Assembly (NCBI GenBank): GCA_023313575.1
Contig: JAJTTP010000005.1
Location: 1,922,001-1,986,000 of the forward strand
Length of the DNA: 64,000 nucleotides
Source: Eutypella sp. D-1
Taxonomy: Eukaryota > Ascomycota > Sordariomycetes > Xylariales > Diatrypaceae
Direction: 5' to 3'
Shown: one piece after another, positions 24,724 to 33,481 of the stretch
How positions within the stretch are numbered: the stretch's first letter is position 1
How the letters are laid out: each line of letters opens with the position of its first letter
Translations under genes and position numbers: made by a program
Notes under the pieces: generated by a model
Database searches by the model: none
What the model saw: the letters and a program-made list of their open reading frames with translations, nothing else
Told to the model about the DNA's origin: nothing

Positions 24724-27277
24724 TTAGATGAGCTGCTGGAACGCACGGTTGAGGGGCGAGCGGACGTTAGGAACGTCCTTCCAGAAGTCGATGGTAGCAA
24801 GAGCCCTCTTGGAGATGCCCTCGGGGGTGAACTCGAACTTCTGTTAAAATGGTTAGCACTTTACGAATAAAATTTGAGCCCACGAATTGAAGAAACTTGC
24901 CTTATACACATCCTTGTAGGCGCCGGAGGCACCAAACCGGTTGAGACCGAACTGCTCGTGGGTATACCTCTCCCAGCCCATGGTGCTCATGACCTCGACA
25001 GATAGGGACGGGATGCCGTCAGGCAGGACGCTCAGCCTGTACTCCTTGGACTGGGCGTCGAAGACCTCGAAGCAGGGGATCGAGACAATGCGGGCCTTGA
25101 CGTTGTGCTTCTCGGCCAACTCCTTGGCGGCATCGACGCAGATGCACACCTCAGAACCAGTCGAAACAAGAGTGATCTGGGCACCCTCGACCTCGTGCAG
25201 CACGTAACCACCCTTGATCGCCCTGTCGATTTGAGAACCCTCCAGCTGAGGAAGGTTCTGGCGCGAAAGGGCGATGATGCTGGGAGTGTGCTTAGAGACC
25301 AAGGCAATATAGTAGGCGGCGCTAGTCTCGTTGCCGTCGGCGGGGCGCCAGACCATGCAGTTGGGCAGAGCACGGAAGTGGGACAGAGTCTCGACAGGCT
25401 GGTGAGTAGGACCGTCCTCACCAAGACCGATGGAGTCATGGGTGGCAACCCAGATCAGGCGCTCGCGGGACAGGGCGGACAGACGAACGGCACCGGCAGC
25501 GTAAGAGACGAAGTTCAGGAAGGTACCACCAAAGGGAATCAGGGTACCGTAAGCGGCAATACCGTTCATGATGGCACCCATACCGTGCTCACGGACACCG
25601 TACCGAATGTACCGGCCCGAGTAGTCGCCAAGGCCATTCGCCTTGGGCTGGAAGTCGACGGAACCCTTCCACTTGGTCAGGTTAGATCCAGTCAGGTCAG
25701 CAGATCCACCGATCAGCTCGGGGACGACGTCGGCGATCTTGGTCAGGACGATCTCCGAAAGCTTCCTCGAGGCGACAGCGGCATCCTTGGGGGTGTAGGT
25801 CGGGAGGCTCTTCTCCCAGCCCTCGGGCAGGTCGCCCCGTAGTCGGCGGGAAAGGTCATCGTGCTCAGCCTTGTAGCTCTGAGCGTACTTAGCGAACAGC
25901 TTGTTCCACTCCTCCTCGGCAGCAGCACCCTCATGAGAGTGCTTTTGGTAAGCGTCGTAGACCTCCTGGGGAACGACAAAGCTCTGGTCAGGGTTGAAGC
26001 CAAACTTCTGCTTGAGCTGCTTGATGTCATCGGCCTTCAGGGGGGAACCGTGAACACCGTGGGTGCCCTGTTGCAGAGATCCGAAGCCGATAGTGGTCTT
26101 CAGGCAAATGAGGGTAGGCTTATCCGTGACCTCGCGAGCGGCCTTAAGAGCAGCCTCGATGCTGTCAAGATCATCGTCACCGTTGTCCACCCTCAGGACG
26201 TGCCAGCCGTAGGCCTCGTATCGCTTAGCGACATCCTCGGTGAAAGCGCAGTTGGTGTCACCATCAATGGTGATGTGGTTGTCATCCCAGATGGCAATCA
26301 GGTTACCAAGCTGCAGGTGGCCAGCCAAAGAGCTAGCCTCGCTAGAAACACCCTCCATCAAGCAGCCATCACCGAGGAAGGTATATGTGTAGTTGTCAAT
26401 AAGAGGGAAGCCATCCTTGTTGTAGACGGCGGCAGTGTGGGCCTGGGCGATGGCCAGACCAACAGCATTGGAGATACCCTGACCCAGGGGACCTGTCGTG
26501 ACCTCGACACCAGCGGTGTCGTGGGACTCGGGGTGACCAGGAGTGATGCTGTCGACTTTCTATATGCCTATTTATTAGTCCATCAGGGTTCCCTAAGCTC
26601 AAGTCTCAACACACACAAGAACCAAGATATACATACCCGGAACTTCTTGAGGTCGTCGATGGAAACGTCATAACCAAAGAGGTGGAGGAGAGCATACTGG
26701 AGCATGCATCCGTGGCCGTTGCTTTAAGTAGTGAGATACGGTTAGATGAAGTTCTCTATGGCATACGAAAGAAAGACATATAGCGGAGACTTACGAGAGG
26801 ACGAATCGGTCGCGGTTCAGCCACTTGGGGTTCTTGGGGTTGAACTTCATGAACTTGTTGAAAAGGACGTGGGCAACAGGCGCCATACCCCTAGGAACAC
26901 GTCAGTCAAGCCACCCCCTATGATTTCGACGTTACTCTATCTTTTTTTCTTCTTTTCTTCTTTTTCCTCTTCTTTCTATTCCACTTACATGGGCGCGCCA
27001 GGGTGGCCCGAGTTGGCGTTGAAGGTGGCATCGACCTATTAATGAGTTCATATCAGTACATGGTGACATGTCATTTTGTTTCATGTTGTTGAGAACCTGT
27101 CAGGGTAAAGATAGAAGGGACGAAGAAAAAAGAAAAGAAAAAGGTTATCATTTTTAGGTGGCGGTGATGGCGGGGGCGGGGATGTCGGATCACTGATAGA
27201 CTGATAGATGAATGAAGACATACCGCAAGAGTACGGATCGTGTTAATGGCAAGCCAATCTTTCTCGGTGTAGCCCAT
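24724..27277 (-). CDS. TKL1: Transketolase
   Basis: Six exons (27277-27224, 27035-26989, 26890-26795, 26721-26637, 26559-24901, 24840-24724), 685 aa, the usual length for fungal transketolase. This thiamine-diphosphate enzyme moves two-carbon units between sugar phosphates in the non-oxidative pentose phosphate pathway in the cytosol. Landmarks: [15 protein letters not shown] start; [10 protein letters not shown] joined across exons 2-3; the diphosphate-binding GDGCLMEG near residue 157; [17 protein letters not shown] and [10 protein letters not shown]; the pyrimidine domain with [13 protein letters not shown]; and a C-terminal [12 protein letters not shown]. The last intron (24900-24841) begins with GC, not GT (AAG|GCAAGT), and the conserved VYKKF junction requires it. 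The other introns use GTATGT or GTAAGT. Exon density is highest at the 5' end. Confidence 0.96.
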
Positions 27278-29233
27278 GATTGCGACTTATTAAAACTGCG
27301 TGAATCTGGGTTGGAAGAAAATTGGTTTACCTCGACGAGAAGATTTGGGAGGAAGAGTTGTTGTTGAGGGAAAGGAGAGGAAGAAATTTGGTGAGTGAGT
27401 GTTCTAGGTTGAAAGGAAAGGGTTTGATGTAATAGAAAGTTCCCAGTCTTTTCTTTCGAAGTCCTGTCAAGCTACTAAGAGGTTGCCCCTCCAAAGTGGT
27501 GGTTAAAGTCAAAGTCTGCAGCGGCACCGAATACCGGTGCTACCTACTTACTTTTACTACCTGAGCTTGAAGTACCTGATACAGATAACGTTTGAGTATC
27601 GTGAATGTCTATTGGTCTCCTATTGGTCTGCATCTGGGCTGCTCTTGCTCACTAATATTGAGAAGTACATCATCTATCAGCCTATCTACATGACTGATGT
27701 TGTACCTCCTTAGGGATGGAAGTGACGATCTAGAGGTGGGGGGTTGATGGGTGAGATCCACTGGGTTTGGTGGGGTGTGGGATCCATTGGACTGTTTCGT
27801 CACCAAAACGACTCCTTGACTGCTTGGAGTCTCCCCTCCAGTCCCTCTGCCCCTCGGACCCCTCTTACCCTTCTCAACCTTTAAGGTTTGTCAGACGGAG
27901 ACAGTTAGGGCAAATCCCCCCGTACCCCCTCCCTGGGCCAGGTTTGCTCCCCGATTCGCGTCCAAACTGTTTGGCTTTGTCCAAGTCTTTATAGTGCCCC
28001 ACCTATTTTACCCATCTATAGCGTCATTTACCCTTCCGAGCTGCAAGAAACTTCTCTCACCTCCTTTTGCTTCCAACTACATACCCTACACATGTACGTA
28101 AAGCTTTTTGAGAAGAAGATAGAGAAAGAAAAAATCTTAAGATCGTCTTTTTAATCTACATGCATCTCCTACCGCCGTATTTGATACCATGCACGATTAT
28201 TCTGTCTAATCTGCTGGATGCACCTGTTAAAGCTCTTACATAAAGCTACTGTATGTATATATGTATGTATATATGCAGGCAAGCTGGGTACGTGGCAGCT
28301 AATACATAACCTCTTAACCTCTCTCCTGCTCTCTCCTGTACTGTACACCCTGGTATACTCCAGGGCTGTCCCTAACGTACCCCACTCAACCTTGGATGTA
28401 CATCATTTATAGGAGGCGGATATAACTTTTACTACTACTACCCTGCTACCTACTTAGCATCACCAAGCCCAAGCCGCCGCGCCATTTTTTCTTCTCGTTT
28501 AGCGAGTTTACTAAAACCCGTAGCAGCGACCCTTCTCACTCCTTTTTCTTTATGCGATTGCAGGGTCTACCCTGTCTCGTCGCGGCTATAGTCCATAGTC
28601 TAGAATCCGGGTGTTTGATTCGTTGGCTTCTGTCGTGCTCAACATACACACATACTTACATAATATCTTCTCAAAGAGTAGACGAACTATTAATTCCCAT
28701 TACTGTGTAGTATGACAGATGGCTCTCGGATTTGGAATTGCATAGATACAATTAGGACTACCATATATGTAGGACCCATCGGCCTTAAGGCATGTTCGGC
28801 CCATAAACCCCCGATACGGAAAATGAACAGGCCTGCCTAAGTATCATCACTCAGAGATTCATCCGGGGGGGGCTCATGTATGCTGGCGATATCTCCGACG
28901 GTGGCGGACTTATTTTGCTTTGCATGGATGCGGCTTTTTTCGAGTTGGTCTAGGGCTGGTCCGTCCGTTCCTCGTCTTATCAGGACAACCTCAACACGGC
29001 GTAGACTTAATGTAAGAATCGGGTATTTATAATGGCCGGACGAGATTACATAAGAAGTACATATCTACTTTTGCATGGACCATAAGAAGAATCGTCTTGG
29101 CAGGTTCTGCGTGATAGACCTCACAACGCGAAGTGAAACCGGCCACCATTGATCCGTAACACATGAGCATCCATGATCTGCACGCCGTTCTGCCGTAAAT
29201 GATGTTACATAGCACATACTAAATACCATTATC
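27278..29233. other. Intergenic region (transketolase promoter; esterase 3' end)
   Basis: The first few hundred bases hold the leader and promoter of transketolase, with CT/AG-rich stretches. The remainder is AT-rich with dispersed ATGTA/TACATA runs and a short C/G run near 28865. No supported gene. Confidence 0.6.
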
Positions 29234-30958
29234 CTATACCTTAAGTTCTGAGATGACCTCTTTAAAATAGGCATAGGACTGTTCCCGAAAATCATCGCGG
29301 ATGATGGACTCGCCATCGACATTGAACTGGATCATACGGCGATCCTGGGGCGTCCAGCGCGGCCATCGGGTCAGTGGGGCGGTCTGGCTACCCCCGACCA
29401 TCTCCATCATCTGGTTTGGGTCCAGGAAATTGACGAAGCTGACGTAGTACTGTAGGACGTGGTCGTAGGGGACGGCGGGGGCGCCCGTGGCCAGCATGAC
29501 AAGGTCTGTGCCGTGGCCGGTGCCGAGCGTGCCGGCCGTGTGATCGTAGTTGGCCAGGAAGCTCCACGCCGGCGCCAGGTCCGCCGTGTGCTCGAGCTGA
29601 TGCCGCCGCTGCATCACGAACACAGCGTCCCCGACAACCGCCGCGTTGCGCTTGAACCCCGGGTACAGCTGGTTGGCGTCGCCGGTGCCGAACGGTGCGC
29701 CCTCCGCCGGATCCGTAGAGTACGTGGCGACCAAGCCTTCCAGGACGCGCCGCGGCGGCCCGCCCGCGTAGAACGAGCCTAGATGCCGGTCGATCAGCGC
29801 GTCCGCCGTTGTGCCGTTGTACAGCGCAAGACCGAAGAATGTGCCCTCGTCGGCCTGGTTGCCCGTGATGATGGGCACGCGGGCGATGCGGCCCGCTCGG
29901 ATGGCCTGTTCGGGGGACTCGCGGACGAAAGGGCCGCTGGGGTCTGGGCGGGGCGGGAACGAGAACGCCAGGCCGTCGTAGGTGAGCAGGCTCGGCGCCG
30001 CGTCCGTCGCATCGATCAGGTCCTCGTATGGCAGCTCGCGCAGGCACTCGAGGCTGTCGAGGGCATCCTGCGCACCGCACCCGCCGGCCTCGGCGACCGC
30101 GTCGAACACTGCCTGGGCTGCCGCGCCATCCACGGCCTCGACCGGGATCGACGACCCGGAGTTCATAATAGCCCCGCGGAACAGCGGCTTACCCTTGTAA
30201 GTGTTGTCACCGCCCTCGATGAGCATATGGTACAAGACGGAGACGGCACCAGCAGACTCGCCCCAAATGGTGACGCGGTCAGGGTCGCCACCAAAGGCGG
30301 CGATATTATCGGCCGCCCACTGCAACGCCAGCCGCTGGTCACGCAGCCCCACGTTGGCAGCCCCCACCCCCTCGGCCCGCACCTGCGCGCCGCCCAGAAA
30401 GCCGAAGGCCGAGACGCGGTAATTGGCTTGCACGACGAGGATGGGGTGGCCGAGCGCATACGACGCCTCGACAAGCGCCGCGAAGGCGTTGGCCTGCGTC
30501 GACCCCGTGTTGAAGCTCCCGCCGTAGAACCAGAACAACACGGGCAGCTTCGAGCCCGGCGCCGCCGCCGCCGAGGATGGCCGCTGGACGTTGAGCGTCA
30601 GGCAGTCCTCGCCGACAACTGTGGGCGGGTCGGCTATAGAGAGGTAAGGCGCGATATCCGCCGGCGGGACCTGCGAGATGATCTTCGGGTCTAAGTTGGT
30701 TCTGAGTTGGGGGCAGGCGCGTGGCGTCTCGGTCGCATTGAGGACGCCGAAGCTGGTGTTCACTGCGAGAGGCGGGCGAAAGCGAAGACTGCCTACCGGT
30801 GGCTGGGCGAAGGGGATGCCTAAGAACGTGTCTACGCTGCCCGACGTAGAACCGATGACGGTACCGTTGGTGATATTTACTCGTGGGGGTTCGGCAGCGT
30901 AGGATATGGACCGGATGCTTAGAGCGGTGGCCCAAGTTGCAGTGCTAGCAGTTCTCAT
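29234..30958 (-). CDS. Type-B carboxylesterase/lipase
   Basis: Single exon, 574 aa, an alpha/beta-hydrolase of the carboxylesterase/cholinesterase family (COesterase). The triad is visible: Ser235 in GESAG, Glu371 in NQADEGTFFG and His482 in GTGHGTD. The oxyanion-hole motif reads FWFYGGSF where many relatives have a GGG element. The EDCLTLNV motif supplies the family cysteine (Cys119), and its likely partner is Cys82. The N-terminus is mildly hydrophobic and could act as a secretion signal, cut near Ala21-Ala22. Several N-x-S/T sites (about 28, 31, 67, 75) also suggest secretion. The substrate is unknown. The gene points away from the SDR gene 1 kb to its right, but nothing shows joint control. 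Confidence 0.92.
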   Translation of the reverse strand: MRTASTATWATALSIRSISYAAEPPRVNITNGTVIGSTSGSVDTFLGIPFAQPPVGSLRFRPPLAVNTSFGVLNATETPRACPQLRTNLDPKIISQVPPADIAPYLSIADPPTVVGEDCLTLNVQRPSSAAAAPGSKLPVLFWFYGGSFNTGSTQANAFAALVEASYALGHPILVVQANYRVSAFGFLGGAQVRAEGVGAANVGLRDQRLALQWAADNIAAFGGDPDRVTIWGESAGAVSVLYHMLIEGGDNTYKGKPLFRGAIMNSGSSIPVEAVDGAAAQAVFDAVAEAGGCGAQDALDSLECLRELPYEDLIDATDAAPSLLTYDGLAFSFPPRPDPSGPFVRESPEQAIRAGRIARVPIITGNQADEGTFFGLALYNGTTADALIDRHLGSFYAGGPPRRVLEGLVATYSTDPAEGAPFGTGDANQLYPGFKRNAAVVGDAVFVMQRRHQLEHTADLAPAWSFLANYDHTAGTLGTGHGTDLVMLATGAPAVPYDHVLQYYVSFVNFLDPNQMMEMVGGSQTAPLTRWPRWTPQDRRMIQFNVDGESIIRDDFREQSYAYFKEVISELKV

Positions 30959-31230
30959 TCTGCCTACTTAGGTAGGATGTATTAACAAGAAGACGATCCA
31001 GTGCTACGCAAGTGAATTCTCCCACCAGATATCGCCGGTCATAGACGTGGATCATCTCAGCTTCCAAGAGGCCGTCGAAAAAACAATCAAGGAGGCCAAG
31101 ATCTCCGCCTATACCCTTCAGATTCACTCCTACGACAGTAAATGTGTTCCATCGCTTCTCTACCTAGCATTGGCATTCCACACCGAACCAGTATGTTCTT
31201 CAGGATATATTAATCAGATACCTACAGCGT

Positions 31231-31310
31231 AGGCCAAATTAGCCGGAATAGCAGCGTAGCCGGGGGAAGCGGCTGTCCGCGGCCAAAATGGCCGGGGCAC
31301 TAGCGTTTGG
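31231..31310 (+). repeat. Two degenerate copies of a CCAAA(A)TTGGCCG...CGT motif
   Basis: Copies begin at about 31234 (CCAAATTAGCCGGAATAGC) and 31283 (CCAAAATGGCCGGGGCAC). A related copy lies in the opposite orientation at about 32988-33018, on the far side of the SDR gene. This could be an eroded terminal or subterminal inverted repeat. The match is by eye and imperfect. Confidence 0.35.
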
Positions 31311-31547
31311 TCCACTCATTATATTTAGTAATCCGAGGCACATCCCGATTGTTTTGAAGCATATCCCGATGAGTTTTTGGATATAACACAACGATGATTA
31401 TATCCTTCCGTATTATCCGCTATAATTTTAGAAGACTACAGGCACTTGATCGACGAGGGTAAGTATTAAAAATCCAATCATATTGGGTGCTCAGGCCGAA
31501 TAACGGGGCTCTCATAGGGCCTCTCACTTTACTATGGTATAGGGTAG

Positions 31548-31815
31548 TCCTCTAGCATAATCGACTCCGTAGTTCAAAACCGGGATGTCGTCGTCGTCGG
31601 TCACGATCTATTACTCCGCGGACTTAAGTATCCAGTCACCGCATTAGCTCCTTATAAACCGCTATGGCTACTATGTTCGAGCAGAGCCCATTAGTCAACT
31701 CGGCTCTCTTAAACTGACCGACGGCGCCCAAGTGCACATTACATCAGCTCTTGAAGGCATCCTTGGACTCATACTCGCATATTCCACGCGCTTCATCCAT
31801 GAAGGAATTGGATGA
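31548..31815 (+). pseudogene. Frameshifted coding relic of unknown family
   Basis: From 31548 one frame reads open through a hydrophobic, protein-like stretch (DVVVVGHDLLLRGLKYPVTA). Around 31660 the protein-like reading moves to the next frame, which stays open (AEPISQLGSLKLTDGAQVH, then EGILGLILAYS) to a stop at 31813-31815. Neither segment has a start codon or a plausible upstream exon that I can see. I do not recognise the family. It is either a decayed gene or a chance open stretch, and codon-like composition favours decay. Confidence 0.35.
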
Positions 31816-32009
31816 CGCCATGGGGCTCATCATCGTATACTCCTAAGGAACTTCTGACCTGTGGATCGGGCGCTGATGTATAAAGGGCGCGTCCATACCC
31901 TTGCGGAAGAAGGAATGAGCACCAGGTCGTCACCCCGTCTATATCAGAGAAACCACAGTCAGTACTTCTCGAGAAGACTCTCCAGCTACCACTATCAACC
32001 TTTATCACA

Positions 32010-32774
32010 ATGTCTCAAGCTACTACCAAGTCTCGCATCGCCTTGATCTCCGGCGCGAACCAGGGGATCGGGCGGGCGGTAGCCACCTCCCTGGCGAAGG
32101 AACACGGGTTCACGGTGATCATCGGGTCGCGCAACCTGTCCGCGGGACAGGCTGTAGCGGACGAGCTCCGAGCGGCCGGCCACGCCGCCACCGCCGTGCA
32201 GCTCGACGTGACGTCCGATGCGTCGATTGCGGCGGCGGTGGCCACAATAGACGCGTCGTTTGGACGGCTAGACGTGCTGGCCAACAACGCAGGGGTCATT
32301 TTGGACGAGGGGGCCAATACGTTCAGACCGCAGCCGAAGCTGGCACCGCGGGAGCTCTTCGAGCGGACGTTCGGCACGAACGTGATCGGGACGGCGTGTC
32401 TAACGGAGGCACTACTGCCTCTGCTACGGCGGAGCGAGCAGGGCGGGCCGCGCATCGTCTTCGTCTCAAGCCGCATGGGCTCGTTCAGGCACGCGACCGA
32501 CCGCAACAGCCCCATCTGGAAGATCGACTACAAGGCCTACGACTCCAGCAAGGCCGCGGTTAACATGCTCGCGGTGAACTACGCGCGTATCCTGGAGCCC
32601 GTCGGCGGCTCCGTCAACGCTGCCTGCCCCGGCCTCGTCAGCACCAACCTCGTCGGTTTCACTGAGGTCGGCGCGCCCGTTGAGGTCGGTGCGCGGCGCA
32701 TAGTCGAGCTCGCGACCATGGAAGACCCGCCCAACGGCACATACTCGGACAGGGACGGTCCGATTGCGTGGTAA
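32010..32774 (+). CDS. Short-chain dehydrogenase/reductase (carbonyl-reductase-like)
   Basis: Single exon, 254 aa, typical of classical SDRs. It has the nucleotide-binding motif GANQGIG (residues 15-21), the structural NNAG (92-95), a catalytic serine in FVSS (153-154) and the catalytic YDSSK (Tyr177, Lys181). Arg41 after the second strand (GSRN) suggests NADPH preference. The layout after Tyr (VNMLAVNYA, then CPGLVSTNL) resembles plant and fungal carbonyl reductases that act on aldehydes or quinones. The substrate is unknown. The gene contains no introns and is flanked on both sides by sequence that may be remnants of a mobile element, so capture or transfer is possible but unproven. The ATG at 32010 lies in the context CACAATGTC and is the first of the frame. 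Confidence 0.92.
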   Translation: MSQATTKSRIALISGANQGIGRAVATSLAKEHGFTVIIGSRNLSAGQAVADELRAAGHAATAVQLDVTSDASIAAAVATIDASFGRLDVLANNAGVILDEGANTFRPQPKLAPRELFERTFGTNVIGTACLTEALLPLLRRSEQGGPRIVFVSSRMGSFRHATDRNSPIWKIDYKAYDSSKAAVNMLAVNYARILEPVGGSVNAACPGLVSTNLVGFTEVGAPVEVGARRIVELATMEDPPNGTYSDRDGPIAW

Positions 32775-32981
32775 TTAGAGCGCATAGCCGTTCGGAGCCG
32801 GTATTGGTGCAGGGAAAGAAACTTGAGCTCAGACCTTATTTGTGCCTTAGTTTAGACTTTAGAGCCGATCCGTTGCCTAGAAGACAATGTGTGTCCAATA
32901 AACTCATATTACACACGCACTCTTGCTGTACGCAGGCGAATTGCTAAACAAGAAATGCCAAAAGAAAAACCGAGAGCCTAG

Positions 32982-33020
32982 TAACGTTGCATTACGGCCA
33001 ATTTTGGTGCCGTAGTCGGA
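32982..33020 (-). repeat. Inverted copy of the CCAAAATTGGCCG motif
   Basis: On the minus strand this reads CCAAAATTGGCCGTAATGC and continues to AACGTT. About 20 of 23 positions match the copy at 31233-31256 when two one-base gaps are allowed. With that copy it would frame a 1.8 kb segment containing the SDR gene. Confidence 0.35.
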
Positions 33021-33323
33021 GGCTTAAACACCTGACCGTTTGTACTAGATTTATTAGTATAGAATAGCATCTATGGATGTTTTGTTTCCAAATCTCCGTG
33101 GATTGTTTGGAAAGGGTTGTGTGTGTAAGGACTTACCTACCTAGGTAGGTATGCGGAATTCACGACGATGGCCGGTTGTTCTACTATATAGGGGTAAGCA
33201 ACCTGAATACTAAAAGGGGGGAGCTAAGAGAGTTTAAAAAGGGGAGTTCATTAAGTACGTCAAAAAAATTTCTCGGCGACACAATTCATCGCCCCCCCCC
33301 CCAAAGTATCCTTCTCACCCGAC

Positions 33324-33389
33324 ATGGCAAAATTCTTCAAGCTCTACAGAAGCCCCCCAAAGTCCCCAAAGAAAGTAAATACAAATTAA
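33324..33389 (+). promoter_or_regulatory. Upstream ORF in the leader of the BMT6-like gene
   Basis: A 21-codon frame (MAKFFKLYRSPPKSPKK, then VNTN and stop) ends 92 bp before the methyltransferase ATG. If transcribed it could reduce downstream initiation. It might instead be the first exon of a transcript using the GTAAAT after codon 17, but I found no acceptor that keeps the frame. Confidence 0.3.
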
Positions 33390-33481
33390 GTGACTGGACA
33401 AAAGATGTCGCACTTGTTATAAAGTAAAATAAATAACAAGATTCGCAAAAAGCGAGCAGGTTTGCGCACCACAAAATAAGC

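Larger units (their letters stand above)
30959..32009. other. Divergent region between esterase and SDR, with decayed sequence
   Basis: Contains both promoters. It also holds a possibly coding-like fragment (31017-31232, +), a GC-rich block of two related motifs (31231-31310) and a frameshifted coding relic (31548-31815). The region looks like a graveyard of older sequence, not a simple promoter. Confidence 0.5.
32775..33481. other. Intergenic region between SDR and BMT6-like gene
   Basis: The left part holds the SDR 3' end. A motif related to 31231-31310, in opposite orientation, lies near 32988-33018. A TACCTAGGTAGGTA motif is at about 33136 and an 11-base C run at 33292-33302. A short upstream reading frame precedes the methyltransferase start. 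Confidence 0.55.

Noticed and set aside
29234..32774. Esterase plus SDR as a secondary-metabolite gene cluster
   Set aside because: No polyketide or peptide synthase, P450, transporter or regulator is nearby; two divergent genes a kilobase apart with unknown substrates are not a cluster.
33324..33481. The short frame at 33324 as a first exon of the methyltransferase
   Set aside because: The GTAAAT donor is present, but the nearest acceptors put the next exon out of frame with the methyltransferase, so it was listed as an upstream ORF.
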